Assembly: GCA_028554795.2 (NCBI GenBank)
Contig: CM068828.1
Coordinates: forward strand, 22,529,436-22,593,435
Origin: Sinohyriopsis cumingii
Lineage: Eukaryota > Mollusca > Bivalvia > Unionida > Unionidae
DNA length: 64,000 bases
Direction: 5' to 3'
Shown: positions 1-11,769 of the stretch, one piece after another
How positions within the stretch are numbered: the stretch's first letter is position 1
How the letters are laid out: each line of letters begins with the position of its first letter
Program-made: the position numbers and the translations under genes
The notes under the pieces: generated by a model
Database searches by the model: none
Told to the model about the DNA's origin: nothing
What the model saw: the letters and a program-made list of their open reading frames with translations, nothing else

Positions 1-928
1 ATCCCCAACACTAAGTAGAGCATGCGCATGGATTTTAACAAGCCCCAACGCTATGGAGAGCATGCATATGGATTTTAAGTAGCCCCAACGCTAAGAAGAA
101 ATGCATATGGAATTTAAGTAGTCCCAACGCAAAGAAGACATGCATATGGATTTTAAGTTGCCCCAACACCAAGGAGAGCATGCAAATGGATTTTAAGTAG
201 TCCCAACACTAAGTATAGCATGCGTATAGATTTTAACAAGCCCCAGCACTAAGGAGAATATGCATATGGAGTTTAAGAGGCCCAACACTAAGGAAAGCAT
301 GCATGTGGAGTTTAAGTATTCCCAACACTAAGGAGAGCATGCATATGGCGTTTAAGTATCCCCAACACTAAGGAGAGCATGCATGTGGAGTTTAAGTAGC
401 CCCAACACTAAGGAGAGCATGCATGTGGAGTTTAAGTAGCCCCAACACTAAGGAGAGCATGCATATGGCGTTTAAGTATCCCCAACACTAAGGAGAGCAT
501 GCATGTGGAGTTTAAGTAGCCCCAACACTAAGGAGAGCATGCATGTGGAGTTTAAGTAGCCCCAACACTAAGGAGAGCATGCATATGGCGTTTAAGTATC
601 CCCAACACTAAGGAGAGCATGCATGTGGAGTTTAAGTAGCCCCAACACTAAGGAGAGCATGCATGTGGAGTTTAAGTAGCCCCAACACTAAGGAGAGCAT
701 GCATGTGGAGTTTAAGTAGCCCCAACACTAAGGAGAGCATGCATATGGCGTTTAAGTATCCCCAACACTAAGGAGAGCATGCATGTGGAGTTTAAGTAGC
801 CCCAACACTAAGGAGAGCATGCATGTGGAGTTTAAGTAGCCCCAACACTAAGGAGAGCATGCATATGGATTTTAATTAGCTCCAACACTAAGAAGAGCAT
901 GCATATGGATTTTAAGGACCCCCAGCAC
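1..928. repeat. 40-bp satellite array, cut by the left window edge
   Basis: About 23 head-to-tail units of 40 bp, recognisable by CCCAACACTAAGGAGAGC followed by ATGCATGTGGAGTTTAAG. The left units (1-300) are diverged and vary in length; 361-840 is nearly perfect. Two unit types differ in the second half (ATGTGGAGTTTAAGTAGC versus ATATGGCGTTTAAGTATC) and alternate as A-A-B, giving a 120-bp higher-order period through 361-600. Each unit holds an ATGCAT palindrome. No coding capacity. The array starts before base 1. Confidence 0.95.
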
Positions 929-1067
929 AAAGTTTGTGGAATAATAATATAGCATTTGTCTGCCATTGTGCTGTGTCTTATTTTTCAGGATTGACATACT
1001 ATATGAATCTGTCCTCTGCACATAAATCCACTTTTTTTAAAGATTCTTCAAGTTAAGCCAGTGTTTG

Positions 1068-1070
<3 letters not shown>

Positions 1071-1134
<64 letters not shown>
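1071..1134. repeat. (TA)n microsatellite
   Basis: About 31 uninterrupted TA dinucleotides. Similar long TA runs recur at 8878, 12659, 31503 and 35039, and most of them sit inside or at the edge of other repeats. Confidence 0.97.
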
Positions 1135-1137
<3 letters not shown>

Positions 1138-1666
1138 TGATTAATTTTGCAATAACAGAAATCTTGGAATATGGACTAGAATTTCTTTCATCAGACTTAT
1201 TTGAACTTCTTCTTGTAGACACTGACTGGTGAATTAATAGTTAGTTAAATTATATAGGTGCTTGTTATGTTTCCATCAATAACGATATTTTACAAGAAAA
1301 TGGAACTCCAGAGCTGAAAGCAAAGTAACATAAGGTTCAATACATGTAAAACTCAATGTTTGCCATGAACTTTAATTAAAAGGTTCGTAACTTCATGATG
1401 GAAATCGCGTCGGAAGTAGAAATTTAATAAAGCAAAAGTACCGGTTTGAGTGAAAGTAATTACGTAAGTGCCCAGAAATCCTACCCCTGACATCCAACAA
1501 GTGCCACTTGTTTTAACGGCTCTAATTAAGAAATGAACTTTTGTAAAGCCTCGTGACAATTCTTTAAGTTCATTGAGAACTTATATTTCCTGTTAAAGAC
1601 AATGTCTGAAAAATGACAGGCCTATTGCGTCTTTGTGTAGACACTCTTATTTCAGATTGTGATTTT
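1135..1666. other. Unique AT-rich sequence, no feature seen
   Basis: Short open frames only, the longest under 70 codons. No splice-flanked coding block, RNA gene or repeat was recognised. Confidence 0.5.
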
Positions 1667-1857
1667 TAGCATCGTGTCCCACCCAGTTACATTATTCTGG
1701 CACCAGCCCGACCGGTCCTAACATTAACTTCGTAAAGCTGAGCGCCTAGCGAGGCAGCTGTAAGTACCATTTTTATAAGTCTTCAATACGACTCGGCCGG
1801 GGTTCGAACCCGCGACTTTCTACATCCGAGACGTACGCTCTAACCACTAGGCCACGT
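1667..1857 (-). mobile_element. tRNA-headed SINE, family A, minus-strand copy
   Basis: Read on the minus strand, the sequence begins with a tRNA-like head: an A-box-like GGCCTAGTGGTTAGAGCG and a B-box-like GGGTTCGAACCCC. It continues with CGAGTC, a spacer containing TGGTACTTACAGCTGCCTCGC, and a body that includes GGACCGGTCGGGCTGGTGCC. The copy stops after TGGGTGGGACACGATGCTA, so the distal body seen at 44503 is missing. The other family A copies or fragments are at 27191, 36180, 44503, 47669 and 55943. Shared body order across copies makes a retroposed SINE more likely than a tRNA gene. Confidence 0.85.
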
Positions 1858-2214
1858 TGAATTATGTATTTGTATTTCGCTTTGTTCTTCTTTTAGAGTC
1901 AGAATATAAAAATTACTACATAAAGCGTTGTAATCCTTCAAAGTTCAAACATTAGGTTAAAAATTTACACGAAACATAGAGGCAATATATTTCCAAATGT
2001 ATCAGTGATATTCTGGATGATCCCTGTATTTAACTGTTCCATTGGGTAAATTGTATCATCTAGATCGAATGAGTGGATATCATATGATGCTTCTAAGTTA
2101 TTATTTATAATTGCTCAGTAAGGAATATGTTTCATTGTCCAGAGCTCAATTAAGTCAAAAACATTTTTTTTAGATGATTTTACGATCTGGCTCAGATAGA
2201 TGGCACCATTGCTA
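1858..2214. other. Unique AT-rich sequence, no feature seen
   Basis: No coding block, RNA gene or tandem repeat was recognised. Confidence 0.5.
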
Positions 2215-2585
2215 TTTCAGCTAAACATCAGTTATATTTGTGAGACAATCGATGATGCGGTAAATGTGAGTTCCGTTTGGAATTTTAAAACCTGGAATCT
2301 ACGGCACATATGGGATTATCTAAACAACACTGACAAAATGAAGTGCAAACTAAAATGAAACTAAAACTTTGAAATTAATATTTAAATTTAGCGTTGTTTT
2401 TAATTTAATTTAATTTTTAAAGGATCTGCAACGGATAAGTCGTAAATGATGGGCAGAGAGGTGATGGCGAGAGGTAATCCCATACAATGCATTTCCTCGT
2501 GGGAGTGCTGGCGAGATGTAATCGCATCCATTGCCATTCCTTGTGGCTGGCTACACCTATCCCCTTCGTTCATCTAGTGGTTCCA
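2215..2585 (+). repeat. Interspersed repeat R4, copy 1
   Basis: Diverged copy of the segment at 21270-21625. Shared landmarks in the same order are AAACATCA, a GATCGAnGATaynGTAAATGTGA block, a GGGATTAT block followed by ACACTGA and AGTGCAAA, a GCGAGAGGTnATCCCAT block, and a GGCTGGnTACAC block near the right end. Neither copy has visible coding capacity or terminal inverted repeats. An old non-autonomous element or segmental duplication is possible. Confidence 0.55.
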
Positions 2586-3079
2586 AAGGAGAGATGTATG
2601 TTACCTTTGTACAAGAAAGTGTTTAAGCAAAACAAAACCTTAAAGTTACATTGATTATTAGTCCGGTGTTTTGTTTAGTCTGCCTTTAACATATTTAAAC
2701 TTTCTGATGATGCCATTTTGTCTGAAAAAAAATATTTCATTTTTTTGCAACTCAACTGGAGAAGGACAATTTCATTATGTCTAACGTCAAGTATCGTTGA
2801 ACAACTATGTTCAACTATCTATTTACTTACTCATACTTGCTATTCCCAGAGAATAGTTATCTATATTCTTCATTATTATTCCCATTAAAACATAGTTTTC
2901 ACTTCTATAAAATCAACTCTGGCTCTTCAGATGTCCAAAGTTGGCAATCCCAGTTACTTTAGTCCATCAAGAATTTATTAATTTTGCAATAAAAGGAACA
3001 GTCTTAGCTGCTCGTGTCTACATACTCCCTCAAGTTATTTCATCTTTATAACTTAAAACTATTTACACTAATGTAATGT
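2586..3079. other. Unique AT-rich sequence, no feature seen
   Basis: No coding block or repeat was recognised. Confidence 0.45.
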
Positions 3080-4693
3080 ACCCAAAGTGGGGACTGATAC
3101 CCAAAATGGGGACTAATACAGTGAGGAAATAGTCCAAATTGTACAATCTTTACCACTGTCATTTTAACTTCCATGCTGGCTAAGTTATACGCAAGATCTA
3201 TGAAAGTTGACTACAGGCTTTTTGAAGCCAACAACAGATGTCTTTATTCAGTAATTAGACGGTTGAGCCGGCTAGTCGTTTCAAAGGATTTAAGTTCTGT
3301 GTATCGCTAAGAAGGCCAGATTTCTGAGTTCACAGCTACATGTGAAATCATTTGGGCCCAAGCCGCCAACATCAAACGATGCGTATCAGCCAATCTGAAT
3401 ATGGGAAGTTTAAAAACCTACCAGTAGGAGGAGCTAATGTCTCAGATAGACGGGGGGAAAATTAAACATCTATATATTACCTGTGTAAAATTAATGAGTG
3501 TTTTCCTGATGTTTGCAAATAACGGAGGATACAAGGAATTAAAAAATGATTTCTAGGGGTACAGACTCGTAAAAATGGAAAGAGGAATTGAACTGGGAAA
3601 GGAATAGAAAGCTTCTACATCTAGGAAATATCCCAGCCGAATATTTGTGTTGATTGGTGTAAATAGGAATTCGATAGATTGTGTATTATACCATATAACT
3701 AATTCATTAGGACGTCGAACATTAAATGTGGAATTATTAGAGAATATTACATCACAGTGTAAAGTTAGATCTATTATTCAGTAGAACTGTGATGTGTATT
3801 TGCATTTGTCAGTATGTAGACTAAGGATTATGTGGAGTACACCGAGTGAATTTGTATGGATATGTATTTACGTATTTCTGTGTATCCTATTATTCGTAGG
3901 ACACCGGCAACGTGAACGATTGCCGTAACAAAGGTAGATTAATGTGTCAAAATGTAATATTTTCAATGCGTTTGCGTGTGTTACGAAACTTCGTTAAGTG
4001 AGATTTTTTTATATAGAGCAAGGCGTGTATGGAATGTGAGCCGTTAGTGTGTGTGAGAAGGGCCTGGTAAAGTGTTCGACATTTGAAGTCCGTGAGAGAG
4101 TGGTAGATTACGAGAAGAGTATAGGGAGAACCGGATGTATGTCCCTTATATTTTCTTCAGGAAGCTCCCAGGGTGTATGTAGAGACGGCCCTAAACTCTC
4201 AAGAGAGGGAAGTACGGGAATACTACAGGGGGTTGAGTAGTACAAATGGTAGCACAGGAAGGGAACGCGAAAAAAGAAGAATAGTACAAGGAGCGGCACA
4301 CGAATAGGGCAGGAGAGAAAGAGGAGGGTGAATAGGAGAAGAAGGTATACAGATGTGTACAAGAGCCTTCCCACAGAAGGGGGCTCTCATACTAGGACAT
4401 TAACTCTCATGTGATGCAATAAAGAAGGCATTTGTAGCAGACCGAATTAATGTATTAAATTATTGAGTGAAGAGTGATTGTAAGATTTATATCCAGAAAT
4501 TACTTGAATACTTTATTTATTATTAATATTGATTAAATTTTAATATATTTTTCCTTGAGTTGCTCAAGTATTTAGGCCGTCGGCATTGCTGATTGGGGCC
4601 TCGTGATTCGTTCAAAATTTAAATGTCCACCTTTCTGCCTTATTAGCCCTAATACTGTAGATGGATTGTCATAAACCCAAAGTGGGGACTAAT
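3080..4693. other. Segment bracketed by 19-bp repeats, possible LTR remnant inside
   Basis: ACCCAAAGTGGGGACTnAT occurs twice in tandem at 3080-3117 and again at 4675-4693. Between them, 4380-4445 carries a polyadenylation-like AATAAA (near 4421), and 4591-4610 reads TTGGGGCCTCGTGATTCG, which resembles a retroelement primer-binding site just after an LTR. No second LTR, gag or pol was seen, so this is only suggestive. Open frames around 4049-4374 look fortuitous. Confidence 0.3.
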
Positions 4694-5394
4694 CAGAGAT
4701 TTGTCTTGAGTTTAATCATATTTCGCTCCATACTGATATTTTAAAATTTATCCGGGAATTATTTTTGCTTTTGTGACATAGTTGCGTTTATGCTAAGAAA
4801 CGTTACATTGTCATTAAACGTAACACATAGCAGTGATAACAAAGTTTTAGGTTTATCTTGTAGCTTGTATTCCGTTTCCATTTTTCGAATATATGTTCTA
4901 TACTTGCCTTTATTGGTCACATGATAAGTATTCATATTTGAAATCAGATCACAATTATTAATTCTAGTTCAGTACCCACGAACGTAGTAACAGTCTATTT
5001 TAGAGCATTTTTGTCTCCTTGTGGTGGTGATACAAGAGTTAGATTTAGGCATTCTTGGTGTGAATATTAAGGTAATCGTTTATTCTTTAGAACATGAGCT
5101 TACGATGTGGTTGTCTGTGTATGTGTTTCGGCGACAGCGCTCAATGAGTAATAAGGTCTTGGTGAAGTATGTTATGTGGGTAGCTCTTGATGAGCGTAGT
5201 TTTCATACAAATGATGGTTAACTAGAGCAATACGTACAGGTGCTACAAAAGACTGACAATTGCTACAGTCAATGGCTGCATGTGCCTTTTCTAAAAACTG
5301 TTTCACTGTTTTTATTACAGAAAGCATCTGCCTCCACAACGTTGTAATTGATATAGAAGAGCTCATTTGCTGTAAATCTACAAATCTACACCAC
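4694..5394. other. Unique sequence left of the LINE
   Basis: No conserved coding block was recognised. The boundary with the LINE is set where LINE-like protein similarity begins, near 5395. Confidence 0.4.
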
Positions 5395-5426
5395 TTCCGG
5401 CTCCCTTCATTCCAGTCGTCCTTCCG

Positions 5427-5850
5427 GACGTGTTTGCAGGTTTCTTCCGTGACAAAGTACAGACCATTAGAGATAAGCTGGACACCACAATTTCAATTGA
5501 CTCGTCGTCACCATACAGTTGGGATACAGAATTTGAGCGGCAACCATTAGCAGCGTTTGAACCTATCTCTATGGATTTCGTACGTACAATCCTGATGAAG
5601 AATGCACCAAAGTCATGAGAGCTTGATCCAGTTCCAACGTCGCTGCTGCTTGGGTGCTTGGATCCGGTGTTGCCTTCACTGACTGATGTTATTGGTGCCT
5701 CTCTCTCGTCCGGGGTGTTCCCGTCGTTTTTCGGGACTGCCATTGTGAAGCCTCTGCCATTCATATCTCCCATTCATATCAAAAATCTTAGAAAAGGTTG
5801 TTCTATCCCAGCTTGTATCGCATCTAAATTCAAACAGTCTTTTTAGCAAT
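5427..5850 (+). pseudogene. LINE reverse transcriptase, broken N-terminal part
   Basis: The frame from 5427 begins DVFAGFFRDKVQTIRDKL, the usual linker motif in which FF and K-x-x-x-I-R are conserved. It is interrupted by an in-frame TGA at 5616-5618, where related elements have Cys before E-L-D-P-V-P. It then runs into SLSSGVFPSFFGTAIVKPL. Here a block expected to carry the N-Y-R-P-I-S motif is absent, and a 13-bp tandem duplication (CCATTCATATC at 5757 and again at 5770) shifts the frame by one. The downstream reading frame (PFISKILEKVVLSQL) resumes at about 5764. The copy therefore cannot make a full protein. Confidence 0.85.
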
Positions 5851-7086
5851 GTGCGGTCTGCATATCGCCCTTGCCACATTACTGAAAATACTCTTCTAAA
5901 AGTAGTTAATGACATTCTCTCTGCGTTGGATAGCGGAAAGATTACAGTCCTCACCCTCCTTGATTTGTCTGCAGCATTTGACACAATACACCATGATATA
6001 TTACTTCACCATCTCCAGCATGTATTTGGCATTCATGATACAGCCTTACTGTGGTTCAAGTCCTACTTGGTCAACAGGACACAAATTGTATCTGCAAATG
6101 GAATACACTCCAGCCCAGTTGATCTATGTTGTGGTGTTCCACAAGGGTCTGTTCTTGGACTTGTTCTCTTCATTCTGTACACTCGGTCGCTCTCAAGTGT
6201 CATAGATCAACATCCAGGGTCTCACCAATTGTACGCTGATGACACCCAAATATACAAATCTAGTCACCCAACTGAAGTTGATGCTACCATCCAAGGTGTA
6301 GAGAGGTGCATTTCTGATGTGAAATCATGGATGACATGTAACAAGCTGCAGATGAATGATGATAAAACTGAGGCCATTCTGATCACAACACAAAGACTTT
6401 CTCATTTACATCCTTTACCTCAAACAATAAATATCAGCAACACCAACATTAAATTCACACAATCAGTACGAAATCTAGGTGTTACTCTGGACAGTACTCT
6501 CACAATGCACCAACATGTCATGAACATATGCAAGGCTGCATATCTTGAACTGATACGTATCAGCTCAATTCGCAAATATCTTTCAGGTGATGCCACTAAA
6601 ACACATGTTTATTCATTGGTACTTTCAAGACTGGACTATTGTAACTCAGTTCTGTCTGGTTCATCTCAATATCTGCTCCAGAAACTTCAAAAAGTTCAAA
6701 ACACAGCTGCTCGGATCATACTTAGAGTACCACGATCAGAGCACACCTCCCCGCTGCTTTGTACCCTACACTGGCTATCCATTCGATCCAGAATCAAACA
6801 CAAAATTTGTTCTCTGTGCTACGTTTCACTGTCGGACTCTAGTCCAACATACCTATCCGACCTCACCCATGTGTACACACCAGCACGATACTTACGCTCC
6901 TCTTCTGACAATCGTATACTCATTATTCCAGGTATGAAAACAAAGTCATATGGACAGCGTTCTTTTGCATACCAGGGCCCAGCAACGTGGAATGAATTGC
7001 CCACTGAACTTAGACACAAAGACACAGTGATCACATTCAAGAGGGCTCTCAAAACTCACTTATTTCGACTGCAAGAACAAACTTAA
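5851..7086 (+). pseudogene. LINE reverse transcriptase, open C-terminal part
   Basis: Uninterrupted frame of 411 codons starting inside a larger reverse transcriptase; the first codon is GTG and is not a real start. Residues 37-45 read LDLSAAFDT (first catalytic Asp motif), 95-103 GVPQGSVLG, 128-131 YADD (catalytic Asp pair), and about 169-174 NDDKTE. The C-terminal third has the conserved ARIILRVPRSEHTSPLL, LHWLSIRSRIKHKI and GPATWNELP stretches typical of CR1/L2 group elements. All catalytic motifs are intact, so the copy looks fairly young despite the upstream breaks. Confidence 0.92.
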
Positions 7087-7435
7087 AGACCTAATAATGT
7101 TTCCTGCCTTAAATATTCTCAGCATGTTTTTAATGTTTTCTAATTACATGGTGTTTGTTTTTGTAATCATATCATTATATGTTTTTTATCTTACAGGTGT
7201 TGTCTAATGTTGTAAAGTGCTTAGAGCTTCTGAAGATTAGGCGTTATACAAAGTCCTCATTATTATTATTATTATTGTAAACACATCCCGAAGAAGAAAA
7301 TTTACCAGATACTCAATTAATATGGTTCACTTTCGTAGGGAAGGAAAGGAAAATACAACTCGAATGTCATTAATATTAAAACAAAATTGTAAGCTCCAAA
7401 CTAACATTATCAAGTTGAACTGTTATTAATCATTT

Positions 7436-7610
7436 AGGTTTGGTTTGGGTTGGGGGGGGGTGGCTAACTCAATTGTTTTCGGCACATAATAGTATATGCA
7501 TGGCAGACAGTATAGTTTGGTGGTTGAAAAAAAAAAAAACAACAAGATCAAGCGACCGGCAGGAAGCAGCTGGCTAGCTTTCTCACATACTCTAACTCAT
7601 GAGGCTATGT
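7436..7610 (-). mobile_element. Degenerate SINE, family B fragment
   Basis: Weak but ordered similarity to the copies at 12081 and 35178: a G-rich start where they have GGGTTTAACG, then TATGCATGGCAGACAGTAT, a GGTGG block, an ACCGGC block and CTGGCTAGCTTTCTCACATAC. An A-run fills the middle. The tRNA-like head is not recognisable. Confidence 0.45.
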
Positions 7611-7877
7611 TCGCTGAGATGCATGAGCGATTTGCAAATGTGAGCGTCGTAAACTGTTTCACCAACCAGGACCTTTATTCGTGCAGTATTAACCTTTATT
7701 AGTCATTATGCAATGAAAATCGTTCGGCGTACTGTGTCGTAACACTCATAAACTACAGTTGCAACCAATATCAACGCCTTTGTGCAATGGGAGACCCTTG
7801 GTACCATGGCATAAACAGAATATAAAACTTGCGAGTATTTGAGATACAATTCCTTAAACTCGTTTTCGTTGTATAGT

Positions 7878-8330
7878 TCATTGTCACTTGCTGCAAGCAG
7901 ATCGTGGAATATTAACTTATTTACCGTGTTTTATCAATTTCATTTGAAATGGCTACTCAAGTAGGTCCTCCAAATTTTCTCTCCTGATATAATTAACATT
8001 AGTAAATTGTCTCGCTATCAACTTAGTATTTTGCTGTTAGACTGATTTATGCGCCAAGTCAGTTAGAAAATTGAGTGCCAATATGCTGTTGGGCTTGATT
8101 AATGCGCCAGGTCAATTAGAAAATTGAGTGCCAAATGTGGCAATACATGTCGTAATACCATGTTTATGCTAATTAAATTCTTACGGACTCAGACTGAAGT
8201 TAATTTATTTACAGTTGCAACCAATTTCAAGTTCGATAGATTTGTGACTGAACCTATAAATGAGTTTACATGCATTGAATGTCTCGTATTTGTGTGCAAT
8301 GATCTTCAATCAGCTTGAACAAAAAACGCC
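7878..8330 (+). repeat. Interspersed repeat R1, copy 1
   Basis: Matches 23155-23560 with the same landmarks in order: CACTTGCTGCAAGCA, CTCGCTATCAACTTA, two rounds of a GCTTGATTAATnnGCCA / GAGTGCCAA motif, TTAATTAAATTCT, GGACTCAGAC, GCAACCAATTTCAA and TTGACTGAAnCTATAAA. No coding or terminal repeat structure is visible. An unclassified non-autonomous transposon is the likeliest explanation. Confidence 0.65.
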
Positions 8331-8828
8331 ACCTAATCAACCATCAAATAACACACTGGGATATCGATGTCTATGTTGCTGTGTTTCGCAAATGATTGCA
8401 GTGCAAACCCTGACTTGACGGCGAATTATGCAAGTGGATTCCTCTGTTTACTCCGTTACAGTTGACTTTAGGATTTTTTCTGGGTAGATATGGTATTGGT
8501 GAATCGCTACTAAAAGTGTTATTCACTTATTACGTAGAAGACAAGAGACCTTTTTCTGGCATATACGTCAGATTGAAGGCACATCAATTTCTAAAAAATA
8601 ATCCTCTAAAAATACCCGATAAATTTAGACTTTCTACCAAACAGAACTTCAGTATTATATAATCAATACAATAATGTTTATGGTTAAGGAACAATGCGCC
8701 AAGGCACGCAACAATTCAAGTGTTAACCTAGGAAGAAAAGAACATCATTTTCGGCTCAGTTTTAACTGTTTATGTATTTCTATGACCTGCACAATAATGA
8801 ATTCAAATAAGGAAACAAAATCCATGGC
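8331..8828. other. Unique AT-rich sequence, no feature seen
   Basis: A 66-codon open frame at 8462 has no recognisable similarity or composition signal and is probably chance. Confidence 0.45.
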
Positions 8829-8874
8829 TTGTAACCCTGCTATTTTAGTGTAGAAATAAACAACATATGTCAGG

Positions 8875-8921
<47 letters not shown>

Positions 8922-8971
8922 TTGTAACCCTGCTATTTTAGTGTAGAAATAAACAACATATGTCAGGTTTC

Positions 8972-9024
<53 letters not shown>
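8829..9024. repeat. 93-bp tandem duplication with TA and GA microsatellites
   Basis: The segment starting TTGTAACCCTGCTATTTTAG at 8829 is repeated at 8922, a 93-bp step. Both copies end in a long (TA)n run, and the second passes into (GA)n at about 8995-9024. The near identity of the copies suggests a recent duplication mediated by the TA run, or an assembly artefact at it. Confidence 0.9.
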
Positions 9025-9028
<4 letters not shown>

Positions 9029-9504
9029 ATCATTAGCAACTGTTACACAATGTAGAACTACTGTCACTCTTGAGTCAATGCGACCTACGCGTCCCTTAAG
9101 CCACATTATAAGAACACAAACACGAAATGAACAACATTACGTGATTATTAAAAATCCGTTGTTTACAATTAAAGATGCATCCAGATGACAAAATACCAAT
9201 ATCGAAACTAAAGATATCTATTTTCTTTTTAAAAATTATTCTGACTTATCAAACAATCGTACAGTTAAGAATAATGTCAAAGCAATAGAACTTGTTTCCA
9301 AAACAGAGTCATTCTAATGGTTAGGCTTAACTACAGTGATATACAAAGCAGATGAAGCTGATGGCATATACCGGTCAGTGATAGCTATTTTTGTTGGGAT
9401 ATTGGTGTGTATGGTTGGACTGTTCTGTCCTTCTGAAATTACATAACGCTAGAGGGATGATATTCTGGACTTAATATAGTTTTCTCTGCTTATTTGTATA
9501 GCCT
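9025..9504. other. Unique AT-rich sequence, no feature seen
   Basis: No coding block or repeat was recognised. Confidence 0.45.
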
Positions 9505-9712
9505 TCTGTTCCGATGTTTTACAGCAGAGTTTCTTGCGTGCAAATTATGAGTGCGTTTGTTGGAATATTTACAGCTATGTCGTGCCTGTAAATCATGAGC
9601 TTGTCTGTTGGAAAATTTACAGCAGAGTGTCGTGAGTGTAAATTATGAGCGAGTCTGTTGGAATATTTACAGCAGTTTCGTGCGTGTAAAACTAGGAGCG
9701 CTTTCTTATTGT
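9505..9712. repeat. 49/50-bp minisatellite, four diverged units
   Basis: Units start at TTTACAGC near 9518, 9568, 9617 and 9666. Each reads roughly TTTACAGCAGAGTnTCGTGnG followed by TGTAAATTATGAGCG and TGTTGGAATA. Confidence 0.85.
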
Positions 9713-11289
9713 TAGAGGTGCATAATGGCTTAGAGACGAATTTTAAGAACCAAAATTAATACGCGTTAATATGGTTGATCTCTTACCAATAAAATAATTG
9801 TTCAAATCTTTTTCATATTTAACATAAAAGCACATTTTGGAAAATTGAGGACGTAAACGTACTTGAGGAAGCAGAATCTGAAACACGTTTTACATAATAT
9901 AATAATATACTTTTCATGGTAAATATGTTTATTCCAAGTTCACCATTAGTATTATTTAGTGTGCCTCTCTCTTAATTCCTGATAACCTTTCAAAAAACGG
10001 ATGACGTACTTTTTCAATTACTGTTAGGGGATTCAAAACCCCATACCTCATAACAATGGTTCAATAATGACGACAATAACGTATCAAAAAAGGACCATGA
10101 AATCATTTGTCTTCAAATTAGAACATTTATTACAAGAAAAGTACGTTTATAAATATATCTTTGTAATAAGAATAAACCGTATAGGCCAGCTAACATTATC
10201 TGCTTTTAACGATCTGCCAGAGCAAAGGACAGTACCAAGGTATGTAAAGCTGTTGACTATTTATAGTTTCGTACCTGTATCAGTAAACAGTTATTGTTAA
10301 ACTGTGTCTTAGAAACGGTTACCGTAAGATTTCATCTATTCCAATATTCATCCAAAAGGCATAGACCATTTTAAAGCTGTATCAGAAATCTGGAAAGCTA
10401 CATAATATCAATGTCGGTGATCTCTATACCATGAAGTGTAAGAATGAACAGCCATATTGTCGATCTATCGAGTAGCAATGTCTGGCTTTCTTAATGGCTT
10501 TGCATTATTTTGAAGAATATGTTAGTTCAGCTCCTCTGATTATTGTATTCGCAAACCCCTTACTTTTATTAGCAAAATGACAAACAAAAAATAAAGATTC
10601 TTGAGATTTCAATGCTGCAGGAATAAATGTATATATTTTGCCTATATTTTGTATAATTGAGTTGGGCTTCATTAGTTAAACAATTTTTTTTAAAATTAAT
10701 ATAATGTCATGTATGTATTTGACTATTATGTAAAGGAAGGCTTTATTATATAAATGTTTATTTTTCTTTCTGAGGGAAGGTGATTCGTATATTTAATTTT
10801 ATAATGTGTTCCTGGCTTTTATCATGCTCGTGATTGAGGGTTGTAGAGATTTACCTACCTGACTTTTGATATGGTTCTAAGCGGTAAATAAGATGTTTTT
10901 TTCTTGCAATTTATATTAAATTTGGATTTGTGTCTTGGTTATTGTCAGTGAATATAGATTGTAAGGGTCATTATGTAAACAACGTATTACATAGCTAATT
11001 GTTTACTCTAATTGCAGATTATAAGATTATATATTAAGATAATAATTACTTTAGGTAAACACGCTTACTTGGATTTTAGTTCAAGAAATTGATTTTCCCC
11101 TCTGTAATTCCTGGTCGACCTGATAATTGCCATGATCTTTATTAAAATTTAGGTTAAAGACTTGAACTTGTTTACAACATAGAATGTTTAAGAAATGAAT
11201 TTTTGACACTCGTCCTGTTCCTCTTCTTGTGTATTAGGTTTTTATATTTATTCCTGCCTTAATATCTAAGTTGAAGCATTATTATAGTT
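9713..11289. other. Long AT-rich gap, no gene seen
   Basis: Scattered short open frames (for example 10067-10300, 77 codons) lack recognisable similarity. No splice-flanked coding block, tRNA or terminal inverted repeat was noticed. Confidence 0.45.
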
Positions 11290-11710
11290 GTCTTTCAGTT
11301 AATATCTGAGAGGGATTTATTTAGTTATAGTGTTCACTCGAATTGCAAAGTGCTCATTAATACTCTCGGAATAAACCACTATTTCGCTATCACTGTGAAT
11401 TAATATAGAGACATTTTGGAATACATCATTGTAATAGATCAAGACTGTTAGCACATCAACACCATTCCTGGATATGGGCACATCAGCACAATCAGGATTA
11501 GAATTCATTCGGAACACCACTGGATTTCATTTTGAATACTCTATATTTTTGACCCTTTGAGAGAACTGTTGGGACGATTTGGGGATTTAACTCACAATAT
11601 TGTAAGTTCTTTTTTAAGTTTCACTTTGTATTGTAGGAAATACATTCTTTGCTGACTTTTATTAAACTTGTTGTTTTTCGCTCTTTTCTGTTACTTAATT
11701 TAAGACCCAC
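11290..11710 (+). repeat. Interspersed repeat R3, copy 1
   Basis: Shares ordered landmarks with 11770-12080 and 32900-33230: GCAAAGTG, GACATTnTGGAnTACATCATnGTA, ATTCGGAACA, TTGnGAnGGGA, AnTCACAATA, TTTCACTTTGTATT and a TTTGCTGA block. Copies 1 and 2 lie about 480 bp apart in the same orientation, so they may be a tandem pair. No protein similarity was recognised. Confidence 0.6.
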
Positions 11711-11769
11711 GAGTCGTAACACTAATAGAGAGAGAGAGAGGTTTGGTAAACAAAGTTTTCATTCCTGTT

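Larger units (their letters stand above)
5395..7277 (+). mobile_element. 5'-truncated CR1/L2-like LINE
   Basis: Non-LTR retrotransposon copy lacking ORF1 and the endonuclease. It holds the linker before the reverse transcriptase (5427-5756), the reverse transcriptase and C-terminal region (frame of 5761-7086), and a 3' UTR. The UTR contains TGTAAAGTGCTTAGAGC and TTATACAAAGTCC and ends in an (ATT)n tail at about 7258-7277, as many elements of the CR1/L2 group do. The 5' truncation is typical of incomplete reverse transcription. Clade assignment rests on motif style only. Confidence 0.9.

Noticed and set aside
4049..4374. 63- and 88-codon frames on opposite strands
   Set aside because: They overlap each other, have biased low-complexity content and match nothing recognisable.
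5378..5984. Minus-strand frames of 131 and 102 codons opposite the LINE
   Set aside because: Antisense shadows of the reverse transcriptase region with no recognisable motif.
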